In this document: in pieces, positions 27,701 to 38,534 of the stretch
Layout of the letters: every line of letters starts with the position of its first letter
Position numbering within the stretch: position 1 is the first letter of the stretch
Assembly: GCA_037576195.1 (NCBI GenBank)
Contig: CM075103.1
Coordinates: forward strand, 7,812,001-7,876,000
DNA: 64,000 bases
Direction: 5' to 3'
Source of the DNA: Phytoseiulus persimilis
Taxonomy: Eukaryota > Arthropoda > Arachnida > Mesostigmata > Phytoseiidae
Program-made: the position numbers and the translations under genes
The notes under the pieces: generated by a model
Database searches by the model: none
What the model saw: the letters and a program-made list of their open reading frames with translations, nothing else
What the model was told of the DNA's origin: nothing

Positions 27701-28390
27701 CGTTCCTTCAGCTGCGCCTACAAACTAGCGCAGGACACTCGGGTTTCCCATCCGGAGGATACTTTCCATTGAGTTCCAGGTCGTCTGTAGTGTGTTAGTA
27801 TCAGGATCCTATCAACTATCCTTTTTCAACGATAAATATCTCCAGAACTCACTGTCATCGCTGGAATTTTCAAGATCTGGCATTCTTCCGTAATCGACGG
27901 AACATTGCTACAACCGACAAGAGGATCGGGATTCACATGCCTGCACACAATGGAAAGTTCTACCATCGCTTTCAGTCAAGAAAGTAGTCCGTTATCTCCC
28001 AGACTCTGAGGCAGATATTTTTTTTCATACGGGAGCATTGGCCTCTAGCGAGATTTGCGGCTCCTGAAGAGACAGGCGTGATAACGCTATTTAGTGTTCG
28101 ATTGGTTAGTTTCTCAAAATCCTTCTCCTCGACTCCGCGCAGCCTGTTATTGGAAACACCCTGAGATACGACTGACTCATTCGCTGATGCTTGCGGTAAC
28201 GAATCAGCTCAATTTTCGTTTGAGACGCGATTCTGCTAAGGAGCCTCCTGAGTTCCTCTGAAAGTTGGAGACCGGCCAGTCCGAAGGGGAAAATTCGGAA
28301 ATGGAACCAATCTTGGAGGACATAAAAGATGCTCGCAGGGAGAACTCAGGAGAATGGAGAAACGTGTTCTGGTCGCAAATATGCCCAGCC
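21710..28390. other. Stretch without a supported gene apart from one weak frame
   Basis: The longest frame (minus, 23579-24223) has no splice, domain or paralogue evidence. A GCCGGC-armed hairpin occurs near 21800. Nothing else recognised. Confidence 0.35.
22237..22512 (+). CDS. Open frame of 91 codons, possible exon, unknown
   Basis: Reads MSGGLDIELSNEFRIRNQYV, then GLNECGAIIMLGH, and ends in TAA. Its mixed hydrophobic and polar composition is protein-like, but there is no paralogue in the window, no matching splice site I would trust and no family resemblance. Listed as weak. Confidence 0.15.
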   Translation: MSGGLDIELSNEFRIRNQYVGLNECGAIIMLGHRAGTSSKTSEIPHEGKAQLVMAIDSIHSILNLRWPIMAVELFGLCVAETRAVAPQPQR

Positions 28391-28397
28391 CTCGCAG

Positions 28398-28670
28398 GGC
28401 GAATCGTCGTCTGCGAACTCCTCCTCTGGCGATCGTTTACTTCTGCTCGTCAAATGCGTCTTGTCAAATTTCACAGATCAACAGGATCATTCCTTGCTCA
28501 CGTTTCAAGACTGGATGCCGGAAACAGAACGCGATTCGGACGCGATTCAAAGGAGGAGAACATCTATGAGCGGTCAAACCCTAGATTCTTGGGAAGGAAA
28601 TTTCATGGAGAATCTCTTCGATCCCGCTCCCTCCTATAGGTCGAGGCAACTCCAGATGGATGCGTTCTGA
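28398..28670 (+). CDS. Candidate last exon of a plus-strand gene, 90 residues
   Basis: A CCCTCGCAG acceptor is followed by 90 codons and TGA: Ser-rich GESSSANSSSGDRLLLLVKC, then VLSNFTDQQDHSLLTFQDWM, an acidic/basic stretch and QLQMDAF at the end. AATAAA lies at 28793-28798, about 125 bases past the stop, the usual arrangement for a 3' terminal exon. RLLLLVKCVL is hydrophobic but too short for a clear membrane span; NFT is a possible glycosylation site. The frame is also open upstream of the acceptor, with an ATG at 28329, so the acceptor is not compulsory. No upstream exon was identified and the family is unknown. Confidence 0.35.
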   Translation, partial: GESSSANSSSGDRLLLLVKCVLSNFTDQQDHSLLTFQDWMPETERDSDAIQRRRTSMSGQTLDSWEGNFMENLFDPAPSYRSRQLQMDAF

Positions 28671-28792
28671 GAGGCTTTATGGAGGGCAAGCTGTACCACA
28701 GCCGGGTCAAAAGTAGGAGTATCGAGGGCAAGCACTGGGCACGGAACAAATGGCCCGACGCCGACGACGAAGAGGGTCGGGGAGTCAGAGAG

Positions 28793-28798
28793 AATAAA
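28793..28798 (+). promoter_or_regulatory. Polyadenylation signal AATAAA
   Basis: A canonical AATAAA about 125 bases after the stop of the candidate terminal exon at 28398-28670. It is seen directly; its use is inferred. Confidence 0.35.
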
Positions 28799-28799
28799 C

Positions 28800-31700
28800 C
28801 GAGAGTACGGACGGGGGTCGAGTCGATATAAAATATGGTCGGCGTCGGTGTCCTCCCTGAGTTGATGTCATGCGGAACTCGAAGTTAATCCGAGCAATGT
28901 ATGTTCGTCCATGGCTGAACCGTTTAAACCAAGCTGGGGAGTGGCTCGGCGCAACTTTCAAGCCTCTTCTTCCTTCCCTGGTTTCACCCTCCCACCGGAC
29001 CATGGTCGGATCCCGATGCGCCAGCAGCTTTCAAGCTTGATTTTGTTACCAAACGTTGAGTATCAACTTCCTGCTGCTCTGTACGGCGGGAGAGATCCCA
29101 CCGCAGGGCGACATGACAAGCTGGGGTTGTCTGACCTCGATGAATCTTCAGAAAATGGACATTTGAGGAACGAACGCTCAATGAAACTGCGTTCCGTCGA
29201 CAGGAGTCACACAGAATCTCCAACATAGACGATATAGGGCAGCCTCAAACACGAAAGAGAATTATAGTTTGTAGACATTCCTGTTTTCTTTTCTTAGAAA
29301 TCAGGAATTTCAGTGAAATCGTTATTTACAGTTGGAAACGATCGGTTGAGGCTTACACACACATGTCTCCGCGGGAAGAGAGGAGCAAGGTACGGAACTC
29401 TCGAGCGTCGTTCTCGGAACTCGTAGCACAGGCTTTGACCGGGATCGATAGAGGTGGAACAGCTGTCAGAGGACAAAATTGAAGCGAACTTCGGTCCGAC
29501 TCATGATGGCCCACATTCTTCATCATCTGGGATTCCTTACTCTTTTTGAGTCGACGCTTCATGGGAACTTCACCCCTATTAACCGTAACAGATTCTATTA
29601 CGACATATATGGAATGATATGGTATTGATATCTGCAGTGATTGCTCCTCTTCAGCGAACCAAACTATAAGTGAACATTCACTCCGCATTCCCAGATACCT
29701 GTCAGCCGGCCAGAATTCAACTTACGAGAGGAATTATTCCCTTGGGAATGAACCGGTCCGATTCTGCCATTTGATCGCCTCTCTCCCCGACCATAGGAGT
29801 GATCTCTCCGATTCATAACAGACTCTGCCATCGACGAGACACTGTTCAACTTGTGGCACCGTTCCACTGGATTGCACATATATTGCACACCGTTGTTGTT
29901 GATAGGTTGCTATTGATCCGTAATGTAGCTAGTGCCATCTTTATTCTCATGCATAATCCAAACCAAAAATTATCAATCCTCCCCGTGATGAACGCAAGAG
30001 TTCTTAACCACGTGTGGCCCTATCTTGGACGCACATGCACTGCATTTGAACTAAAGCATATGTGCGTCTCGTTTCCAGCTTCTCGATGGGGAGAAAATCA
30101 AAACCTGTTGAGATTCGGCTGAGATGGTTATCCGTAAGTCCCTGTGATTAAGTCTCACGCGTCCCTCACTTTTTCGATTTCCTTGGCAGTATTTCGCCTT
30201 GTGAATGGGGGCATGGGGCACCAGTTGTTCTCGTCGTCTCTTCCGGAGATCCTTCAGATTGGCATGATTCGGAAGTGCCCCTCGATTCATCGAAAACGGC
30301 CGTTTTCTCGTGAGAATCAGACGCTCGACACTGCTGACCATGCTCGCAATGGAGGGGCCGCAGCCCTTCTCCGAGCGGACCAACAGTCTGTGATCAAAAT
30401 TGAACTCCAGAAGGAGCCTAGGGCATAGCCGGTGTTCTTTCGAGAATTTCTGGTTCACCCCAGGTGCAATTACCGGGGCGATTGTTATCACTGATTGATG
30501 ATGTTTTACAATGTATCCATCGGAGCTGACGAATGGCTGCTGGGTGCGTGAGTTTTGAGGTGGCGGAAAAGCATTATCTATCCCTCCATTCCCCCCGTAT
30601 CCACGGAATCACGGAAAAGATCGACGGATAATGCCAGGACTTACAGGCTGCAGTAATCACAGTTTAGAGCGACAGTTGTGTTCTCTGCCCCAATTTTCCG
30701 CCCTCATCTAACCCATTTGCTTCACTGAAACCCTCCTGTTAGAAAAATACTGCATATTGTGTTGCTGTTGGTGATGATATTTTCCTGATTCCCCTTATAC
30801 GTTTCCATTCCGCCAGGTGCTCCCTGGCTCGGATGCAGCTCGACGCAAATCTGGGAAAATCATCTCATATCCTACGAGCCTCATCGTTCTCTTGAGGCTG
30901 ATTGGGTCCGAATCATCCGAGAGTCCCAGCCTTTCGACCATTCCGATATCCTCCTCTTAGCTTTCCCCCAATGCGTGAATGATATGTTCTGCCGTTCGCT
31001 AATAGACACCACACTGCACGCATGTCTCACCGAGGTTGGGGGCGTAGCTAGCTCCAAGTTTCTCACGGGCAAGTCACCTGCTCTCCGGCGGATGATCGGC
31101 CTGGGACCCTTTGGGACTTCTTCTCACCTGGAGGTGCCTGTACCTCGTTGAACATCCATTGCTTTGCATCTCCTCCTCAAATCTGTCCAAGCCCACCCGA
31201 TGTCGTCGTTGCATTTTTCAATGCACGGAAGTCCGCTGAAGCGGGCCAGATCGACGGGTTCGCACTTTAGCTCCTCTATTAGCACGTTGGTCTTGACTCC
31301 GAAAACTCCACCGCCTAATATTCCTGTGTCTCGAATATCCGGCGAGAGCTCGACCTCGGATAACCGAAGCTGGGCCACGATACACTAATCAGAGGCGAAA
31401 AAAATCTCCCGGGAGGAACCATTACCAATTCCAACGTCATCATTCAGCGTCGCGACAGCTCAGCGCGCTCAGTGCGTTCTTTCAGCAAGGGCTTCACCGA
31501 TTTTTAGAGATGGCAGTCGTTCAGTGACCCCGTAAAAATAGAGAACAGCACTTTCTGCGTGACTCTCTGGAACGGTCTCTGCGTCGTGTGCCGATTAGTG
31601 TGCTCCACCGTGTGGAGATAAGTGTCAATTCTCATACGTGAGCTCGTCTATTTATAAATAAATATATATTGAGGTCATAGCCTCGAATCACAAAAATTCG

Positions 31701-32970
31701 ATGCCCCACAAGGTGTCAGAACGGGCAGCTCGGCTGGCAGGTAATCTTTAGACAAAAAACAGCTCCCCCCCTGTGAACACACAAGAACCAAGAACGAACA
31801 GAGGAACGGGTGATCGTGGGAGCGGAGAACAGGCCGAGCTATAAAGTTCACCTGTTCCACCCATTAGCCTCTGACTGGATGAAAGTGTACCTGCTACCTG
31901 ACAACATTCTCAAGCAGTAGCACAGCGGTGGCTGAAGTGGTGGCATCACTGCAGGGGGGGTGTTCCACCAAAGCCTCCGGTCGGCGCTTCCCTCAATCGT
32001 TCCTGGAATCAGAACTCCTGGTTCGAAACCCTTGGACGAAACTGTATGGTTGATGCCGGTAATTCCGGGAGCGTTGCTGCAGCGGTTAGCTGAGGACCGC
32101 TATGAGAGGGCTTTTTGCTTGCACAGCGCTCGGACGCAGCTGGTGCATTGATTGGGATCTAGAACAATGCATCGAACGAGAAGAACGGAAAATCAAATGA
32201 TAACGGAGTAACTGGGGACTGCTGACGGTTTACCAGGAAGCGTGCATCCGTTAACGACAGTGATGTCCCTTCTATCTCATCTTCGAACCTGCTCTTCCAC
32301 AATGAAAGCCGCCATCGTCGGGATCACATGTTCACCGAATTCCCCGGTCATAAAAACGCGCATGCTCGAGCTCGCGTCGAGTCTCTGCTCTGAGTCACCC
32401 TCTGGAAAGTTCCCGTGGAAGCACCGAAGTTGAGAACGACAGTGCTGCGCTCAAAAGTCGCGACAGGGAACGGCAGGCAAAGACTCGAGCCGACTACAGA
32501 CAGAAAGGAAACTAAAGTTGTTGCCCTAAAGGGCGTTTATAGAAGAAAATAAAAAAGAGAAGCCTCAAGCTTCTTTGTTGGGCCGGCACAATACAACCGT
32601 TGAACTTTTGCGTGAGACAACAGCGGGATCAGAAAATGTCTCTGTCGGTTACATCATCGGTATCACAGACTCATTCCTGATTTTAGGAGAACAGCAGTTC
32701 AACAGTGGGGGGAGCCAAATTCTGTTGTTGTTCTCGCAAGGTGGACCGAGACGCCGAATCATCCGGCGAGTCTCGACTGAACGCTCTTTTTTCAAGAAAA
32801 CGTCGACTCTCCCCAATTTGTTTTGCTAGCTCCTCGCCAAGTTCGCTCAATGAGTCGAATGAGGGCTGCGCATTGCTCAAGATCTTGAAGTCGTCGCATC
32901 CCGTTCATCAGAAGGAAGCGTCGCCGCGACTCCAGCTTTAGCGCAGACTGGATACAAATCGAATCTCACG
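28800..32970. other. Stretch without a supported gene
   Basis: No recognisable exon, RNA or element. It contains an inverted GACGCCGAC/GTCGGCGTC pair (28.75 and 28.84 kb) and an A/T-rich patch near 31655-31680. Confidence 0.35.
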
Positions 32971-32973
32971 TGT

Positions 32974-33187
32974 ACGTAGACATCAATTTTCGAATATCGG
33001 AAATTCGGAGATTATTTCCCTACTCGAAAATTAATCTTCGAGTCGGGAATTCGAGTATTTCAAGTCATCCTTAGCGCGTCAGATGCTTCGGCGTCTAGTC
33101 AACGAGTGCATTCGACCGATGTCCGACCGGAGAACCAGTTCTCGAATCGGAAATTAATTTTCGAGATCCGAAAATTGATGTCTACGT
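32974..33187. mobile_element. Fold-back (MITE-like) element, about 214 bp
   Basis: The left end ACGTAGACATCAATTTTCG (32974-32992) is matched in inverse by CGAAAATTGATGTCTACGT (33169-33187), 19 bases without mismatch. Farther in, AATTTTCGA/TCGAAAATT and CGGAAATT/AATTTCCG motifs add inverted pairing. No clear target duplication: GTGT occurs on both sides but inside ambiguous flanks. No coding capacity. Confidence 0.7.
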
Positions 33188-33867
33188 GTGTGGTGGTGGA
33201 ATCATTCCGGTTTGCTTTCTCCCGGGCTCTGATGCGAGTGGCGCTCGTCCGCCAAGGGTGTTCATGGAAGCGTTGTGTCCTGCTGGTCAGATGGGATCAG
33301 AGTTCGCGTTTTCAATCGTTCGCCCCAGAGATCTAGGGAAAACCTTTCTCTAATGCGACGAATTGGTGGAACGAAGCGAGCTCGAGGAACGTGCCGCCAT
33401 ATTCTTGATGGTGGGCTGACCCGAGTTGACAACCACCGGTGGCGTCAATGGTTTTCTCCATGACAGAAAGCTCTGCTATGAGATGTGACCCGTGGAGATG
33501 TCACTTCGCAGCTCGAGGTATACCGTGAATTTTCCAATCAAATGACCACAGGGGCTATCATATTGACGGAATCGTTTCTTCTCTGGGACAGCTCGAAGCG
33601 CCACGCATGGCTTCGAGGAGGCTTCCGAGGAATCGACTGATTCTTGGGAGCCTATTCTAGAAATGCTTCGATGACGCAAACAAGAACAAAAGGGACAACC
33701 TCCGAATCTTATCGTCGTTTTCCATCGTTAATAACGTCTCGAATTCGGTCCGAGTTCAGTGATAAGAACCAGAGGAAGGAGAAATACTTACAGAGGAGAC
33801 ATAATCCTGTAGGTCGTGATTCAGGATGGCGGAGATCATTGACCGTCTAGTTCGTGTCTCCTCTGAC

Positions 33868-34110
33868 TCAATTCCCTTCTCTCTGTTGGCCCTGTGGTTC
33901 CTTCCGAACTTTGCGATTGAGAATCTTGTCCAACGATTTTCGCAGCCCCGGCGTAGACCTTCCGAATGCTGTTCTGATTTCCGAAACCCGGCCCACACGT
34001 CGGAGATATGTAACATCCGTTCCGATATGGACAGTCGGAGCATCAAAAACTTGAAACTTCCCCGGTTCGCTAAAGTTACGGAGTCCTCCTAACTCTGCAT
34101 CATCGCGAAT
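33868..34110 (-). CDS. Candidate last exon, basic C-terminus, family unknown
   Basis: After a GATATCGCAG acceptor the frame runs 80 codons to TGA. It begins IRDDAELGGLRNFSEPGKFQ, continues VFDAPTVHIGTDVTYLRRVG, and ends in a basic, probably helical tail (LRKSLDKILNRKVRKE). The open frame extends a little upstream of the acceptor (to about 34145). A second frame over the same DNA ends at an excellent GTAAGTAT donor (minus strand, about 33793) and could join a downstream frame at 33.5-33.66 kb (KKRFRQYDSPCGHLIGKFTV). The two readings compete. No family recognised. Confidence 0.3.
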   Translation of the reverse strand: MRDDAELGGLRNFSEPGKFQVFDAPTVHIGTDVTYLRRVGRVSEIRTAFGRSTPGLRKSLDKILNRKVRKEPQGQQREGN

Positions 34111-34389
34111 CTGCGATATCGCACTCGTGCACCTCCACAGGGGACGCTCGTGTTATTTACGAGAACCTCAGGGCATACGTCATGATGGCCCGATTTGTCT
34201 CGATCTCTGGGCCTGTCCGCAGCAAATGTCCATTTCTTCGACGTGTAGAGTCGCTTCCGGAGAAGGAAAAACGAAATTGAACCTCGGGCTACTGAGTTCG
34301 GTACATAGGCTCTCGTTTCCGATAAACTGCGAAGATTCACGGAGTAGATGACATAGTCGAGCCAGCTCTGGAACAAACACATGTTACGG

Positions 34390-36340
34390 TCGATTATTAT
34401 CTCTCATTTTCGGGGAAACGTTTTCTGCGTTGGGAAGTTCTCTCCTTCCCCCACTAGTCGCTGATCTCATTCAGTAACTTCGTATAATTTCGTGAACTTG
34501 ACGATGGTTGAAAATGACGCTCAGCCTCGGACAGCTTATTTTCTCTTCCATTTGCTTCCTTCCCACGATAAGTTCCCAGGCCCAATCGTCGATGGCGGAA
34601 GCCCCTACAAAAACGTTCTCTGGCCACTGCTCCCGATCTCTGGAAGACGAATATGGCGTGAAGGAATCCTCCGAAGGAATCGCTCTGTGCCTCTGTGAGA
34701 TACGGTCAGCGTCAATTTTTATCGATGGTTTTCCCCGAACGAAGCCCTGTAAATGCCTGCTGCCTAAAGGTCATGAAACTCGAAGTGAATAGGCCGATTT
34801 CGCTCCATTGCTCTCCGGATATCTGCAGGACATCATTGATGGGTCAGTGGTCAATGTGTTTCCCGTGATACCACAGAATCGAAAAACTCCCGAGCTCCGT
34901 GTCGATGTTCGCCGGTTAGCGTCGAGCAGATAAGTCGAAACTGATTCCAAGCTGAGAGATATTATGATTTGGATCCGCTTCGCCCAAGCTCCATCGGGTG
35001 AACTCGAAGAGGAGCTGTCACAGCCGGCCGCTTCCGAAGTGATCAGAAGTTGTCGAGCCCTGGCAGTGAAGCAGCAAACGTCAACAGCGGAGAGCCCGAA
35101 TCAGAGAGCAGATCCTTTGTAATACAACGGAGGAGCGTCAATCGATTCACTGTTGGCGCTCCAAGCCCTGGCAAGTTCGCAGCAGGTAGGCGTTCCCGTG
35201 CCGGGATAAGGTAGGCACGAGCGAGACGGGCGAACATCGAGTTGGACAACGAGCGAAGGAGGGAGAGGAACAAAGGAAGCACGATAAAGAAAGACTGAGG
35301 GAGCGTGAGATAGAGAGCTATAGCGAGACTGGTCCTCGGGCCACATTCACTTTGAAGTAAGCCGCGTGTCTATGGATGGTCCAGACTCAAGACCGATAAT
35401 GATGTCGTCGTCGTCTACTACTACTGGAGTATGGCCGAGAAAGTGAGAACAAGAATGGAGGTAGAGAGCCAAAGGACGCGGCGAAAAGCAAAAAAAGGAC
35501 AACAAGAGAGCCGGAAAGGAGGATAAGAGGGGGAGAGGCACAGTGGGTAGATAGTTGGTGAAGAAAGTGGAGCTAAAAAGATAGAGCGTGAGAGGAAGAA
35601 GAGAAAGGGGGTCGAGGAAGGGCGAGGGGCGCTCGAGACTTGAGGGGGAAGGAGGACGAGCTGCGGAAGAAAAAATCCTGAGGAATAGTAGAGATGGCCA
35701 GAGTGAGCACAAGGTGGACAACGGGACCCCGCTCGCCTGCTCGCGTAGCGAGCTCACCGGCGAGGACCACATAGAGTAAGAGAGAATGTGAGCTGGACTC
35801 CTGGATCGCTCTACTTCGCGAAAGCTATCGCTTCCGAATCAAATATTGACCCACACACCCACTCACATACATCAGCAGCGAAGAGTAGGTGAGTAAGTGA
35901 GTGGAAAAGAGACTGCAAGTAAGTGGAAGAGAGGGACTGAGCTGAAGCACTCCGTGTTGCCCATATAAAATCCCTCATAGAATCGTGGCAAAAGGGGAGG
36001 ACGAAACACATCTTGCAGTGGGTGTTCCGATCCAGCACTTCAGGAAATCGTCGCTTTATCGATGGCAGGTCTGGCGAGCAATCAAACCAATAGACCAACG
36101 GCAGAGCTCCTCTCTTCTTGCCTTCGTTGGTTTCTCATGGCCGCCGTCTCCTCGAACCGTTAGCTGCCAGACTTGTCAGGGACAAGATCTGTTCGTTCCT
36201 ATCGATGGTCTCTGGAAGCTGCCCGCGCTCCACCTGGACTCCGTCTCGAAATGTGCCTTCCACTGCGGGCATCTAGATTCGGTTTCGTTACTCCCTCCCG
36301 ATTCCAATCAGAGGTCTGGGTTGGGACAGTTATTTTTTTC
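34390..36340. other. No supported gene; includes a purine tract
   Basis: Apart from the purine-rich tract, only short unsupported frames in several phases. Confidence 0.35.
35437..35765 (+). repeat. Purine-rich tract, about 330 bp
   Basis: The plus strand is mostly A and G (GAGAGGAAGAAGAGAAAGGG and similar) with strong strand asymmetry and no tandem unit. Frames on the opposite strand are long only because they lack stop triplets in C/T-rich DNA. Comparable tracts occur at 40925-41130 and 62168-62470. Confidence 0.6.
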
Positions 36341-36348
36341 GGTGAATC

Positions 36349-36615
36349 CAGAGGCGCACCCAGCTTTTTGGGGGGGGGGGGGGGGGGGGGGCGAGGATGT
36401 GATGATGATGCCGATGATGATGATGATCATCGTCTCGAGATTCTCATGACGCAATCATCATGGTTTTCAAACCTGTGAGACTGTCCTGATAAGACTGAAT
36501 CTTTGTGGAACTTTTTCGTCCATTAAAGTAGAATATAATCCACCCTTCCCAATATTATCGAAGAGTTTTTTTTCATGGCCCCCTTGCCCCCCCCCCTCCC
36601 CTGGGTACGCCACTG
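36349..36615. mobile_element. hAT-type miniature inverted-repeat element, 267 bp, with both ends
   Basis: The left end is CAGAGGCGCACCCAG and the right end reads, inverted, CAGTGGCGTACCCAG. Flanking 8-bp repeats GGTGAATC (36341-36348) and GTTGAATC (36616-36623) match at 7 of 8 positions. An 8-bp target duplication and CAGNGGCG ends are the marks of hAT transposons. It has no coding capacity and would need a transposase from elsewhere. Inside are a 22-G run, a GATGATG-rich stretch and a C-rich stretch near the right end. A related inverted copy lies at 43021-43218. Confidence 0.8.
36370..36391 (+). repeat. 22-base G run
   Basis: Uninterrupted G tract inside the hAT-type element. Length is prone to sequencing error; the inverted copy has a shorter run broken by A/T. 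Confidence 0.8.
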
Positions 36616-36784
36616 GTTGAATCCAGTGAAGAAACCTTCGTTTTCGCCCAGCTCCTCCATGAAGAATCGGGAGCCAAGAGGGAAGTCTCCTCTAACCGGA
36701 AGGGATGCATTGTATTCTGACCTTCTGCGGCACTCCCAGAGCGAGCAATACACTTCCGTCTCCATCTATCCAGGGGTCCCGGAT

Positions 36785-36852
36785 GAATTCCGGACGGGAG
36801 GCGACTCCCGGTATCATGGATTCTAAGACGGGTCGCCTCGTCCGGAAGAATT
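36785..36852. repeat. Imperfect inverted repeat
   Basis: GAATTCCGGACGGGAGGCGAC pairs with the inverse of GTCGCCTCGTCCGGAAGAATTC about 25 bases on, with two small gaps. It lies just outside the hAT-type element. Confidence 0.45.
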
Positions 36853-37231
36853 CGCTTCATCGCAGAATCGGATTCTGCTTCAATGCGGATTGAAAGTCGA
36901 ATTCGACGATTTTCTCAGTTTAAGTCTCTCTGGTACATCGGATCGCTCACCACCAAGACCTCGGACCTATTTGCTCAAGATCTATTCCGATTCGACCTAT
37001 TTCTCCAAGCTAGCGATATTGCTCAACCGTATTAAGGGTGGTCAACGTGGGTCGGAAATTTGGGCTTCCTAATTTCTCCCATTACTCGGTGAAAAATCGA
37101 GCTCATTCAAGTTCTTCTCCCAGGACGGAGAAGTCCGATCTCCGGGCGAGAGAAAGTTGTGGGATCGATCCGGCGACTCCATCGTTGGGTAGTTTGGGCC
37201 AATCGAAGAACTTTTTGCCGTCTGATTCTTT

Positions 37232-37237
37232 TTTATT
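37232..37237 (-). promoter_or_regulatory. Polyadenylation signal AATAAA
   Basis: TTTATT on the plus strand, so AATAAA on the minus strand, 116 bases past the stop of the two-exon gene at 37353-37970. Position fits; use is inferred. Confidence 0.35.
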
Positions 37238-37352
37238 GCGCTCTTCTGAGGATTGAATTGAGGACGAGGTTTCGTCAAAAAATCTGTGATTCCTATGAGG
37301 CTGATGAAAGCGGTCGCCGATTTCGAAATCTGGACCAGTCCTCGCCATCTCC

Positions 37353-37970
37353 TCAACGGATTGATGAGATAATTTCCCGCCTCCGATGGAACCGACACGA
37401 ACTCGATCGGCGGACTTGCGACGTTTCTCCGGCAGTTTTTGAAATTGGTAGAAAAAGAAGGCATTTTCCCAGCCGTTCTCGAAAATTCAATTCTTGATTG
37501 ATTCACGCAAAGAAGGAGGAGGAGGTGTTCGATACATCCACCTATTTCTTACCGCGCAATGAGCAAAAGAAAGAAAGATAAGAGAATTCCCGACTCAAGT
37601 TGACGATCCTATTGTACACATTATTGTTTCCCAGCTCTGCAAAATGGTCCGTTTCAAGGAGGTTGTACTCCGACGTGATCCAAAAATAGAAGTCCTGCAC
37701 AGTAGCTCGATATTTGCAAATAGCAGCATTGGACAGCGACGGTGAGGCGTTCGTGCCGTTATCCTTCTTCATCAACAACGCAGGCAGCAGCTCTTGGATG
37801 CGGCGTGAACTATGCCCCGCCGCCTGTTCTTGGGCTGCAAGAACAAGACTGCAGAGCTGGTGGACGAAATAATCAAGGATGCTTTGGCGCGCTTCGAAAA
37901 CGCCTGGAGGTGAATCCCCCTTGAGACCAACGAGAATTTCTAGGGACCTGTTCTGCTCCGGAATCTCCAT
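37353..37970 (-). CDS. Two-exon gene for a 180-residue protein of unknown family
   Basis: Exon 1 (37970-37553) starts with ATG after an in-frame TGA and stays open for 139 codons (MEIPEQNRSLEILVGLKGDS...). It ends at a GTAAGA donor in phase 1. A 75-base intron leads to a CGAG acceptor, and exon 2 (37477-37353) adds 40 residues (RLGKCLLFLPISKTAGETSQ...) to TGA. AATAAA occurs at 37237-37232 on the minus strand, 116 bases past the stop. The middle of exon 1 (residues about 28-72) looks alpha-helical; the C-terminal third is basic and Ser/Arg-rich. No signal peptide or membrane span is seen. A related stretch at 50.86-51.13 kb supports the strand, and its unbroken frame matches the proposed splice junction. 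I do not recognise the family. The plus strand of exon 1 also reads protein-like, which keeps confidence moderate. Confidence 0.45.
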
Positions 37971-38534
37971 CAATCCTCAAATCGACTTCGAGGATGTTCC
38001 AATCTATCGGAGGAGGAACCACTCCTCTCCTTCGCCGGGGATGAACGCTTCCGCAGAAACGGAATCGGACTGATGATGGTCGTGCCGTGCGAAACGGAGG
38101 AGGCGGACGTAGACGGTGCGAGCGCATCAGCTGACCATAGGGGACGGGAAGGGGGTAGAAGGTAACCCAAGAGAAGAGCTCGCAAGCGGAAAGACCCCCA
38201 TGTGGCATCACTTGGGTGGAGGCGAGAACAAATCTTCACCGTCCCCCGAAGCTCTGAACTCGCTTTACAAGCTTAACGAAATCAGTGCGGAGAGCATGAA
38301 TCTCCATTGTCATCATCAGCCGAGCGAGCAATATCGTGCTCGAAGCTGTGGACTCATCCACGAGAATTCCCGGAGCTCCGGTACACGTTTTCGAAGAATC
38401 ATCCTTGACTGGAGCCTCATCACAACGTTTATCGACGAAATTTTTCGAGGATCAGGAACGGTAGTCGACGTCACCAGTCATGCGACTGTTTTCTTCCTCA
38501 TTCTGGATTCGGCGACCGTTTCGTTCTCTGAGTT

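Noticed and set aside
28826-28842. GATATAAAATATGG as a TATA box
   Set aside because: No downstream first exon could be identified; such A/T words are frequent.
35347-35772. Leu/Ser/Pro-rich 141-codon minus-strand frame
   Set aside because: Complement of a purine tract, where stop triplets are rare; composition is not that of a real protein.
37590-37970. Helix spacing in the 37.4-38.0 kb protein reminiscent of a histone-fold TAF
   Set aside because: Only hydrophobic spacing is similar; no diagnostic residues, and the second half does not fit.
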